From Orobanche coerulescens (taxonomy: Eukaryota > Streptophyta > Magnoliopsida > Lamiales > Orobanchaceae), in contig CM065814.1 in NCBI GenBank assembly GCA_033398695.1, positions 19,092,358-19,156,357 of the forward strand: a stretch of DNA of 64,000 nt, in the 5' to 3' direction. Under the pieces are notes generated by a model. That model was not told where the DNA came from. It saw only the letters and a program-made list of their open reading frames with translations, and ran no database searches. Numbering within the stretch: the stretch's first letter is position 1; each line of letters begins with the position of its first letter. This document shows positions 22,003-32,276 of this stretch, piece by piece. The translations under genes were made by a program, and so were the position numbers.

Positions 22003-22855
22003 TCTATGCATGGCAGTTTACTGCTGAGCAGTAAACTGTTCTTGCCATGATTGAAACAAGGAAATCTTGCGTGATAATCCATGTTACTTCCATGAATACC
22101 ATGTTCATACCCTTATGAATGATTTTACGGATAAAGACAACTTCGGATTCAAGGATATACATGCCAATATAAAACCATATTCCATTCCGACTTCAAATCT
22201 TCATACGACAATTCGAAAAGCTTAACGGTTGATATCAACACCTTATATCAATCAATATTATCATGCTGAAGTTGTTTAAACGTTCCATCTATACTAGATA
22301 AATCTTTCCATGATCAATCCTTTAGATTTATCCAACAATAATGATTGTTAAAGTCAAGTCCATGATTATTATGAAGTCATCTACTAGATTCGAATTACCA
22401 ATGATAGAAGCTTCTCTTCACATATTCAGTGTAATAAGATTCGAATCATGATGATTATAATCAAGGTATTAAGGCTTATTCATCTCACTATTTCAAACAT
22501 GATATACTTGGAATATTCATCTATGAAAATCCATATCTTGTTAACATGATCATCCAAATCGTTAGAATCCAACTCTAAGTCTTGAGATAGATTGAACATA
22601 CCTTAATATGATGAAAATCACTGAATCGTAAGGTAGAATTCAACTCCGGTTGGTTGTATTCCACTCCAAGGTATTATTCCACTTCAATGAATAATCCCAA
22701 GTGATAACCAATATCCAAACACCAACAAGATGTGTTCTAAGCGTATAGGAGTATTATTACAGCTCTCTGAACTCTCAAGGATGAAGAATGGGCGAAAGAA
22801 ATGAAAGCCAAAACGGATGTTGTCCCATTTATAATATTCTGCATTATTAACAAGT

Positions 22856-23080
22856 TAGCGCACGCTACTAAGCATTCCTTAGCGTGCGCTAATAATGGTT
22901 GACTTCAGAATTGTCCGGTTGCGTCCGCGGGAATCTTATTCGGACCCATGTCCCGGCTGGTGCATGTGCTAGTCGTCCCGCTCAATAATTGAGTTCTTAG
23001 CGCACGCAACTCCTATCTTCATAGCGTGCGCTAATAATGGCCCGATAGCGCGCGTTAAGATACATTCTTAGCGTGCGCTA
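22856..23080 (-). repeat. TAGCGYRCGCTA cluster, U3 of the D 5' LTR
   Basis: Counterpart of 15586-15810, upstream of the TATA box. It includes the inverted pair starting at 22856 and the last copy at 23069-23080. Confidence 0.85.
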
Positions 23081-23240
23081 TCACGAGGTTGCATGAGCAA
23101 TTTTGCATGTTTCTATACTTATGTATAATGATGTCAATGCACGAAATATCATACTTCAATAATCAAAACCACCAATCCAAATAATACAGGGTTTGAATAC
23201 AGATGAAATACACCGTAATAAATCCGGATATTACACCTGC

Positions 23241-24823
23241 TTCAGTAATTTCACGGCTTTCATTGCTTTGATCAATTTTCCCGAGCTTCCCGATCTCCAT
23301 CCTCAGAATAAGTGTTCAGATCCATCATCAGCAATGATAGAAATGACTCTCTTTCGGTAATTCAGAATAGCCAATCGTCTCCGAGAATTAAATCGTCACC
23401 GTAGATGTCAACTACAATATGATTCGATGGCCAATCTCTCCCTCCTATAGACACTGGAAAATCTCTATCTTCTAGGGTTCCCACAATTTTCTCTCCGCTC
23501 GGTAATCCCACAACATAAGGTTCACAATCATACAAGCACGAGATTTTCAAACGATTAACACAGTTCAAAGATATAAATGAATGCGTAGCTCCTGAATCGA
23601 ATAAGACACTAACTGGTTGCAAAAGGATCTGAATACGCGGAGGAACGGACCCAGCGCTGGATGCCTCTCTTTCCCCAACATTCTGCTGCTGGAACCCACT
23701 TTGCTGCGTCTGGTTTACACTAGTGTCCTTCGGAACCGGTACAGGAGTGCGAGTACCAAAAGATCGAGTCGCATTTCCACAAAATGTTGCGCGATGCCCT
23801 TCCTGTCCGCACTCAATAGCAGTCACAAGAAAGCAAATATCCACGTCGAACATGCCCCGCTTTGCCACAGTTATAACATTTCTTCCCTGCGTCTGAAATG
23901 GTTGGTGCTGCCCGGAACTTCCTTCCACATCGAGAAAGATGCAGAGGCCTCCTGGATGAATGAAAAGAGGACTGGCCCCTGCGAGGCCCACTACTCTTAT
24001 TCTCCGTGAAGTTGCTAGCCACTTTCTGCTTCTTTGCTTTCGTTGATTTCTCTACTGCCGCCTCTTTCATATCATAGGCCAGCGCCTTGTCCTGATATTG
24101 TCGCAAGGTGGTACATTCAAATCCGGACATATATTGCTGAATTTCCGGCTTCATTCGCATGTCAAAATGGAAAATCATCTCCGCCTCGGTCCTGACCAAG
24201 TGGCGCACATAAGTCAGCTGGTGATTAAAGGTCTTAATCACGTCTGTCACAGATGCCTCTGAATTTTGTGGTGAGAAAAACTCCCGGACTCGGGCCTCTC
24301 TAACTGGGCGAGGACAATACTGCGCTTCCATCATTAATTTGAACTCCGTCCAGTCGACATTATGCTCCTCAGGTCGAATGGCCTTCCACCAGTTGAAAGC
24401 CTCCCCCGTCAAGAGATACTGGGCGACCAGAACCTTTCTGTCGTTGGGACAGTTAATCCCCACAAAAATCTTCTCTAACTCCTTCAGCCAGTGATCTCAA
24501 GAAAGCGTCTCAGCAGAACCGTCTAATTTCGGAGGATGCAATTTGATCACCTCAGTAAGCCATTTATCTCCCCGATTATCCACGTTATGCTGCTGTCCCA
24601 TCACCGTCTGCATGCGATCAACAACTTGAGCAAACTGGTTTATCTGAGCAACCACCTGCTGAAGCACTCCCGGCACATTAGGATCTGCATCATTATTTGC
24701 TGATCCCTGTTGTCCTCCGGAATGGGAATCCATTCGACTAGCGGTTATTTCTGGTGTAGACACCGAATCTTCTTGTCTCGCATTTCCACGTCCGCGTCCG
24801 CGTCCACGACCTCCCCTCAACAT
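23241..24823 (-). pseudogene. gag: Element B gag and protease, broken
   Basis: The ATG at 24823-24821 starts MLRGGRGRGRGRGNARQED. The gag core WLKELEKIF-like segment follows a TGG-to-TGA stop at about 24497, then the frame stays open from 24463 to 23813 (FNWWKAIRPEEHNVDWTEF, YCPRPVREARVREFF, KKCYNCGKAGHVRRG). A frameshift falls in the first zinc knuckle; the second, ECGQEGHRATFC, is in another frame, as is the protease ([28 protein letters not shown]) down to about 23362. It ends at the D insertion point and continues as RT at 13594. In the family gag forms the particle and protease cuts the polyprotein. Confidence 0.88.
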
Positions 24824-25047
24824 ACTGTAAACACAGATACTCAATATCCAGGGCAATATTTCTAAAAGGAAGTCCATCAATGTTTACAAAACATGAATTA
24901 AATAAAACGGTAGTATTTGAGATTAGGAAACTTACAACCACGGTCCACACGACGATGCCGGCTCAGCAGTGATGTTACAAACGACCAATAATCAAATAAC
25001 GCAAACAGACCCAACTAACCCGACTGCCAATATATCCATGAATCTTA

Positions 25048-25059
25048 GCTCCAATACCA
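25048..25059 (-). other. Element B primer-binding site, mutated
   Basis: The minus strand reads TGGTATTGGAGC, two or three bases off the tRNA-Met complement found in A and D. It lies five bases after the LTR end at 25065. Confidence 0.75.
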
Positions 25060-26096
25060 TATTCTGTAACACCCAGAGATATTCGGAATAATTACAGCAC
25101 CGTAAACCCTTTAAGTAAGGATTTACAAGGCTAAATAAAAGAAATGCAAATATAATTCAACCTTACAACTGAAGTTCAAAATACAGAACTGGTTCAACTG
25201 GTCCAAAGAGTTAACTTATACAACCATATCGAAAATGACATTATTAAAACACACGTACTCGAGTACTAAAGTGAACCAAGAAGACAAATCATAATAATAA
25301 TAAACATCAACCACACCACTGAGCCATTTCATCTTCCTGTCGGTACTGTGGTTGCTTCCCCGCTCCTCGGTTACCTGAACATCAAAACAATGTCCACCCC
25401 CGAAGGGGTTAGCAAAACAATGCTAGTACAAGTATCATAATACATAAATCATCAGTGCATCATAAAACATGCAAAATGGACTTCCGTCATCGGAATCCAA
25501 CGATGTGAATCCTCATGATTCCATCAACACAATACAGGGTAATCCAGCGATCCAGCGCCCTTGGTATAGATCCCCATGATGATCCCGTCGGACCAACGCA
25601 TGGTGGAAAACCCATCCAGCGATCCAGCGCCCTCAGCATAGATCCCCATAATGATCCCGTCGGACCAACGCATGGTGGACATTCGATCCAGTGCCCTCAG
25701 CATAGATACTCATGACCCCCTCGGATCATTTATATCATAAACCAGTCAATTATGCATACATATATGCATTTCAATATGTTCATCAATACGAACAATTAAC
25801 AACGAATACCACGAGAAATTAAAGAAATAAATCTCATATTCGACAACATGAACAAAACCATATGCATGATCAAAGTTCCAATATAAATCAAACTCAACAT
25901 ATGATACTTGCCTCGAAAATGGCAAGAATGAAATACTCCAACAAATGACATGCGTCCGTATGCCACGGCCCCTCGATCGTCCCCTATGCAAGGCTCGGAC
26001 CTAAGAAATAATAAAGAATTCCTCTCAAGTTGTACGAACGTCTAACAATCCGGTTTACGGCCGCAAGCTCTAAAAATGAATTCTGCCTGAACTACT

Positions 26097-26307
26097 TAGC
26101 ACGCGCTACGTACTCTACGTAACGTGCGCTAAGCCTGCCCGTTAACATACGCAAATAATAAAGTCTAGCGTACGCTAGCTGTGTACAGATAGCCCTCTCT
26201 GATCACCGACCGTCTGCTGATGTCATAACGTACGTTACGTACCAAACGTAGCGCACGTTATTCATTCCTGATAGCGCACGTTAATATGCCTATCTTAGCG
26301 TGCGCTA
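26097..26307 (-). repeat. TAGCGYRCGCTA cluster, transcribed part of the B LTR
   Basis: About eight copies, many decayed (TAGCACGCGCTA at 26097, taacgtgcgcta, taacgtacgtta), ending with TAGCGTGCGCTA at 26296-26307. It is more decayed than in D, matching the greater age of B. Confidence 0.7.
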
Positions 26308-26990
26308 ATCGCATGGCGCCATCACCGCGTAAAACTTGAGCTAAATGTGATGAAACTCATGAAATCTTCAGTGTTAATACATGCCATCTCCGTGCATATC
26401 ATTCTCATACGGTTTGTGAAAGATCTTTACATATTAAATGACTATGAGATACAAGGATACGTATAATCATCACAACACCATAATTCATATTTGATCTTTA
26501 AGAAATATCCTAAGTCCAATCCATTTCATGTCCCAAAACGTATGATTCCTTTATGTAAGGGCATAAGAACTTGGTAATCTCCATATACTGGTCATAATCG
26601 GTTTTGAAGATACATGAATATGCTTAGGAGTCCATATACTAAAAAGGTTCAATGGATCATACGATGAATAAGTGCCGAAACGTCAAAAATATCCTTCTAA
26701 TACATGATGTTCGATGAATTTAACTGACTAGATAATCATGATCAAAACGTCCTCCATACTAGTACTTAATATTGGTGAAGAATCACCTACCTCAAAGTAG
26801 TGAAGAATAAGGAGGAATTCGAAGCAATCCAACGCCGAAGGCTTGAACACCAATCCCCAATGATCTACAATCTTCAACTCGAGCTAGGATGCTGATATGA
26901 AGTGTTTAGGATGAAGAGAGTGACTCTCTAAGTTCAAGAATTCGGATGTGGGAAGTGAAAAGTCTGGAAATATGAAAAAGGATGCTGTCC

Positions 26991-26998
26991 TATATATA
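26991..26998 (-). promoter_or_regulatory. Element B LTR TATA box
   Basis: TATATATA, 12 bp downstream (in element orientation) of the last U3 motif copy. Confidence 0.55.
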
Positions 26999-27010
26999 GA
27001 AAATGGTTAT

Positions 27011-27317
27011 TAGCGCGCGCTAGTCCATATTCATAGCGTGCGCTAACGGCTATTTGAAACTTACTAATTTCACTGTACTTAGCCTTTAGCATGCGCTATC
27101 CTCATATGAGTAGCGTGCGCTAACGCGTTGACTTGGCTTTTTCCCGAAAGCCATCCAGGTTCATCCCGACATAATCCGACCAAGATCCCCGACCTGATCT
27201 CACGTACCAACACGTCTCAATCATATTGACCACGTATAGCGTGCGCTAAGGTTCCTTCACAGCGTGCGCTATGGATCCAAGTTAGCGTACGCTACACTTA
27301 GTCGATAGCGTGCGCTA
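27011..27317 (-). repeat. TAGCGYRCGCTA cluster, U3 of the B LTR
   Basis: Eight copies or near-copies. The pair TAGCGCGCGCTA (27011-27022) and TAGCGTGCGCTA (27034-27045) has an 11-base loop. The last copy is at 27306-27317. Confidence 0.82.
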
Positions 27318-27473
27318 CATGTGCAGAATCACAATTTTAAATCACATTCATGAAATCATACGCTCAACAACACCGGATTATGAAATACGGAGAATAATAC
27401 TCAGATCAAAATGCAACAATTACAATATCACAAGTTCCAAATACATAGCAGAAATCTCAGGTATTACAGCATC

Positions 27474-27736
27474 TAAAGGACTCGATGATGTTGGAGAGTT
27501 CACATCAAAAAGTACTTGATGTTTATTGCATGATAGAGATTAATGAATAGTATCTCGTCCCATGTGCATATGCAAACGGTTTTACATAAACCACCGTCAA
27601 AAGAATATGTATGGTGATTATGTCATTGGTTATGCGCACCAATTATCATATTTTTGCCTGGGATTATGCAATATTGCAGGCAACTTTACTTAAATCGTTC
27701 ATTCTTAGACCCTCTGCTAACCAATTAGTTTATGCG
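27474..27736 (+). pseudogene. pol: COP1 integrase remnant, continuation
   Basis: After the right GCATC duplication the sequence reads LDDVGEFTS (~27482-27510) and MRTNYHIFAWDYAILQATLL (~27626-27690), which match the catalytic-core and following segments of copia integrase. This is the direct continuation of 3402. It is cut at 27736 by element E; the rest should lie beyond the right end of the window. Confidence 0.8.
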
Positions 27737-28040
27737 TGTAATACCCACGATTTTCGTTCCGGTTATTTTAGATTTTTTTTGGATATTTCCCGGTTGTCGA
27801 GTCCCGGTATTATTTTCTCGACAACTGATTTTGGCGTTTAAGATCGTAGGTGATGATTGGTTATCCGTTGTTTTCATTTCGGATCGATGATGTTGTCCCC
27901 GAGTGTTTTGTCATGTTCGTTCCGTGCGATTTCAGAAAATCGAATCATCGAATCATGGTGGTCGGGCACTGGCCAGACGTTTTCGGGCACTGGCCGGACG
28001 AGTGGAGGCACTGGCCGGGCGGGTGTGGCAGGAACCGGCG

Positions 28041-28395
28041 TAGCGCACGCTATGGCCGGAAGGTAGCGCACGCTACGGCCGAGAGGCAGCGCACGCTATG
28101 GTCGGTTGGTTGCACGCGCTAGTCGGCCGAGGCAGTAGGGGCAGAAAGGTTCTGGACTTGGGAGGATCGGTAGGTAGCGCACGCTACTGCCAGACACTGC
28201 ACACGCTACGGCCGGCAGGTAGCGCACGCTACGGCCGGAAGGCTGCGCACGCTACCTGGCCGAGCCAGGAAGTCTATGGATTGTGGCCCGGGCCGACAGC
28301 GCACGTGTTCAGCACATGATGGCGGGGCCCAGCCGAACATTCTCGACCATGACCGCCCGCTAGCGCACGCTAGCTCGGCAGTCTAGCGCACGCTA
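28041..28395 (+). repeat. TAGCGYRCGCTA motif array, element E U3
   Basis: About ten copies and variants, nearly all in the CA orientation. The last copy, TAGCGCACGCTA at 28384-28395, is 11 bp before the TATA box. The GC-rich spacers (ggccgg) differ completely from those in A and C. Confidence 0.85.
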
Positions 28396-28406
28396 GGCTG
28401 CACCAG

Positions 28407-28414
28407 TATAAATA
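28407..28414 (+). promoter_or_regulatory. Element E LTR TATA box
   Basis: TATAAATA in caccagtataaatatgacc, directly after the motif array. The 3' LTR counterpart is at about 55070. Confidence 0.6.
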
Positions 28415-30255
28415 TGACCGAGCAGTCCAGTTTCAGTCATTTTTTCCCATTTCTCCCCTTCTCTTCCGCGGCTGGATCCTTGGATATCATGAAGGCATGT
28501 TGTTATGCAATGAATCCACGAAGTTTGGGATCTCATATCATCGATTAATCACTCCATAACATCCTTCAATCCAGTGAATCAAGGTTAGTTTTCCTAAAAT
28601 CCTAGTTTTGGAAAAAATTGGGGATTTTGTTGATTTCGTCCGTTTGATTCGTTATAACTTAGAATAGTGATGGATTGATGATTATTAAGTTGTGTTATAT
28701 CGAATCCCTTGTTTTTCCACGGTTGTATTACCGAGAATTCGTCGTTTTATTGAGTTTCTAATCGACACCTTGAAAGTGTTCGATAAAATGTCACAAAGGG
28801 GATTCGGGCATTCTACGATTATTCTTCCTCGTTCGATCATCAATTTATTCATGGTATGATGTTGGGGTCAGGTTCCTTGTGAAGAACTCGAGTCGGAACC
28901 CTTCCATTCGCCGTTTTCCGATCGGTGGTGTTACCGTCGTTTCCGCCGGAGAGTTGTGGGCATTCGAAGTTTTCCAGTTGAGAGACGTTCGTCGGAGTGT
29001 CCGGTATCGACTATCGAGGCAAGTATCTTGCCCATACATTACGTATTCTGTGAATATGATGGTTGAAAATTGACGATACGTGCTAAATGAATTGTTTACA
29101 ACCATTTTTCTAAAGAATCGATATAACTATAATCATGGTTTTATTAAAAGAGGATTCTTGTATTCGGGAATTAATGTGCTTAATTGACTATGTGTATTGG
29201 TGTTGAGTATAGGATCACATTATTTTCGAGTGATGCCATTATGTGTGATTTTGTTGTTGGTAAGTTAAAGTTCAATTATTTTGTTAAGATTTCGTGTGGA
29301 GTCATGCGGATGTGTGTGAATATGTGAACTTGTGTGATATTGATTGTGTCGTTTGGTGCTGTTTAGATGGTGTGCTTCTTTGTTAATTGTATAAGCTTTG
29401 GGTCATGAGTGTGTGTTGGACATTTGACCATTTTAGCAAAATATCTTGACTTTATATATTGTGATTGACCATTGAGGATTTCGGTTTTGGAAATTGTGAA
29501 TTGATGAGAATTGTAAGGTTGTTCTCGGGTACTCTCACTCGGGGATTGACTCGACGGGGTCACACAGGGACCTGGTGGCTTATCGGCTGGACTGGGTCGC
29601 GAGAGTTACTTCGAGTGGGCATTCTCACCTGTGGATTGCTCGACGGGGCACACAGGGACTTGGTGGCTTAAGGGCCGGACCGGGTCGCGAGAATTGCCAG
29701 AATGTTTGTACTGATGAATAATTGTGATATGTCCGGAGTATCACAATGCTTGGCGCTTGGGGTCGAGAGACATTATATATTGAGTCTTGGTGTTTGGCTA
29801 AAATGGCATAAAAATATTGTGTTATGTGTAATGTGTTGTTGGAAGTGAATTGAAGTGAATGAACGGGTCGTGGACCCTGTGTTGGTGATCGAAATGGTTG
29901 GGTCATGGACCCTGCGTTTTGTGACTGGAATGAATTGGGTTGTGAACCCCATGTTTTGTTAACGGATTTGCATTTTGGAAAATGAACTTTGGGGCGGTGA
30001 CCCTAAGAGGCTCTTGAAGAATTAAGAACTTTACAATCGCAAATGTTTTTAAAACTCCCGAGATTTGGAAATATTTTCAAAGTGCTTTCTTGTTTTGGTT
30101 TCTACTTTCAAGACTTGAACTATTTTTAATTAAACAAAATATCTCGGGAAGTCTTGTGTTGTATTCCCGAAATGTGTTATGTATGGCTCGTATTTGCACT
30201 TTATACTTGTACTAGCAAAACAGTGGAGTTTTGCTAACCCCCGAGTATTCGGGGG

Positions 30256-30260
30256 TGGAT
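30256..30260. repeat. Target-site duplication of element C, left copy
   Basis: TGGAT is found here and at 39181-39185, flanking C exactly. Confidence 0.93.
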
Positions 30261-32009
30261 TGTAATATCTGCATTTTTCTTTCCCTTGTACTTTCTTTTT
30301 CGGTGTATTTCTCGGTCGTAGTGACCCTCGTGTATCTTACAGTGTATCTTTCCCGTCATCTATTCATCTGATTCTCGTTATTGTTGCGCGGAACCGCTGT
30401 TTCGGGGTTGCCGTGGATCCATTCTATGTTTTGATGCGTCTTGAGATGTTCCGTTTGATATTTCGTTCATATTCCAGTGTTCTGGACCGTTTATATTTCG
30501 TACCTAGCGCACGCTATCTTTTCTGCATAGCGCACTCTAGGGGTCACTTAGTAGCGCACGCTACGACTGCTTCGTAGCGCGCGCTAACACTCCCTGGCTA
30601 TATAAACCAGGGATTTGACCGAGATGAACACAATTTCTCATTTCTTCCTCCTCTCTGCGGCTAAGGCGATTCCGGGCGATTTTCTTAGCGATTTCTTCAT
30701 CCAATCATCTCATCCAACATCTTCCTTGAGTTCTTGGTGTATTATAACAACATCAACACGAATCTTTCATCCTAATCCAAGGTAAAATCTCTTAGAACCC
30801 TACTTTTAGATGAATTAGGGGTTTTGGGATTTTCGTCCGATTCGTTCCGTTTTGTTGGTGGATTCATGATGAATATGGTTAATCTTGTCGATATCATTAG
30901 TTTTCCTACGGATTCATGGTATATTTTCATGGTTTTGCGAAATCGAGAGGGTTTGGTTTTGGTCCGCCCTCGTTGTTATTTTTGTATGAATATACATGAA
31001 TCGTAGGCGGATTTGCGGGTGTATTCCATTTTCGTATTCGTCTAGAGTTGGTTGTGATTATGTTCCTCGAACCGTTAGGTTCGGTTCCGTTGATTCCTAG
31101 CGTTCGTCGGTGATTATCCTTTCCGTTCGTTGCATCATCAATTATTCAAGGCAAGTATTTTTGGAAACCTTTATGCTTAACGTGGAATGGTAATGTATTT
31201 TGTGTGTGATTTGCTCACCTCGGGATGGTCCAACGGGATCACGGAGGGAGTCCAAAGGGTTGAGTCCTGGATTCATGAGTTTGTTTAGCTAGCCATCTCG
31301 GGAGGGTCCTTAGAGGCCTCGGGCGCGATCAATGGTATTACCCTGTTCCCAAGGCGATGCATGTGCGTGTTTTGTTTGATGATATGGCCAGCTCGGGAGG
31401 GTCCTTAGAGGCCTCGGGCGGGATCAATGGTATTACCCTGTTCCCAAGGCAAATTGTTTGACTGTTTGTTTCCGGAAAAGACATGTCTGGTTTTGACTTT
31501 TGAAATTGATTTTGGTGCATTGTACTATGAAATGTGTAAGCAATTGGTTGCCTTGATTACTTGTACTAGCGTAATTGCTAACCCCTTTGGGGACCCGTTT
31601 TTGGGAAATTCTTGTTATGGATTTCAGGTTATGATTATCCGGACGAGCGAGCACCGGGATAGTACGAGGATGTTGGCCAGGGTCTTTGACATGTGCATTT
31701 GGGTCTTCTTATTTCTTTTGTCCATTTCGATATGGTTGTTCTCACAGTTATAAACTTATACATTGTACTCGCGAGTACTTAGGCTTTTCATTTCAAACTC
31801 CGTATTGTATTACTTTAAATCGTTACATTGTCGGTTGATGCTTGTTTCGCCGGTTGCTCCGGACGTATCTTTATATGTCATATTATTTAAATGTGTGTCC
31901 TCGCTAACCGAGATGGTTAGTCGAGTGGATTTTTCTTGTTGTAGCCTGGTGGGTCCCATGTAGGGGTCCACGGCGCTGTAATATACTCCGAATATCTCGG
32001 GGTGTTACA
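30261..32009 (+). repeat. Element C 5' LTR with an internal deletion
   Basis: Begins TGTAATATCTGC and ends GGGTGTTACA. It lacks exactly 485 bp relative to the 3' LTR. The missing block lies between two TAGCGCGCGCTA copies of the full-length LTR (37261 and 37746); one copy is left here at 30575-30586. The TATA box (~30603) and downstream half are kept. The GTACTCGCGAGTAC palindrome is at 31765-31778. Confidence 0.95.
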
Positions 32010-32014
32010 GAAAA

Positions 32015-32026
32015 TGGTATTAGAGC
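32015..32026 (+). other. Element C primer-binding site
   Basis: TGGTATTAGAGC, one C-to-T change from the tRNA-Met complement, five bases after the LTR. Confidence 0.88.
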
Positions 32027-32276
32027 TCTAGGTTTATGGATACCTAGGCTTGTCGGTTATTTGGGTCTAGTCGTGTTTTGTTTTGCACATTGTCACACCG
32101 CTGCCGGAATCTCGGTACTTACAGTGTTCGTAAGTTTCCTTACTCGATTCTTTACTTTCTCGTACTGTATTCCGTTTCTTGAACTGTGGTTATTCTCCCT
32201 ATTTTGCTTATCATCGTAGTTGCCTTTTCCTCCCTTACTCATCCTCGATATACTTCTGTTATCTCTTAACACCAGT

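Larger units (their letters stand above)
13595..23235 (-). mobile_element. Element D: complete Ty3/gypsy retrotransposon, minus strand
   Basis: 9641 bp with LTRs of 2371 and 2376 bp, PBS, gag-pol remnants and PPT. The LTRs are nearly identical (about a dozen differences by eye; the 5-bp length difference is a missing ttacg inside a motif near 14660), so the insertion is recent. The coding region is broken in many places. Its gag starts MLRGGRGRG like that of B; B and D form one branch, distinct from A and C. Confidence 0.92.
20860..23235 (-). repeat. Element D 5' LTR
   Basis: 2376 bp, almost identical to 13595-15965. Motif clusters are at 21787-22002 and 22856-23080, the TATA box at 22826-22833, and the GTACTCGAGTAC palindrome at 21075-21086. 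Confidence 0.92.
3408..27468 (-). mobile_element. Element B: Ty3/gypsy retrotransposon, minus strand, itself invaded
   Basis: Minus-strand element with LTRs at 3408-4000 (cut by the gap) and 25065-27468, gag-protease at 23241-24823 and part of reverse transcriptase at 12613-13594. Elements A and D lie inside it. The rest of its pol (late RT, RNase H, integrase) and most of its left LTR fall in the 4001-4500 gap. The two LTR copies differ visibly over their first 590 bp (roughly 3-5 percent by eye), so B is older than D. Confidence 0.88.
25065..27468 (-). repeat. Element B 5' LTR, complete
   Basis: 2404 bp, reading TGTAATACCTG... from 27468 on the minus strand. It contains the GTACTCGAGTAC palindrome (25255-25266), the CCCCCGAAGGGG hairpin (~25397-25408), three tandem gatccagcgccct units (~25545-25700), motif clusters at 26097-26307 and 27011-27317, and a TATATATA box (26991-26998). 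Confidence 0.92.
27737..30260 (+). repeat. Element E 5' LTR, first part
   Basis: Starts TGTAATACCCACG. It contains GGCACTGGCCGG repeats (~27965-28025), the motif array 28041-28395, the TATA box at 28407, two imperfect ~110-bp units with ctcgacgggg...ggtcgcgaga (~29528-29695), three short ggtcgtggacccc-like units (~29860-29960) and a CCCCCGAGTATTCGGGGG hairpin (30237-30254). C is inserted just after that hairpin. Confidence 0.9.

Noticed and set aside
27310..27519. A 69-codon frame across 27468
   Set aside because: It joins B LTR sequence to COP1 integrase by chance; only the part after 27473 is real coding remnant.
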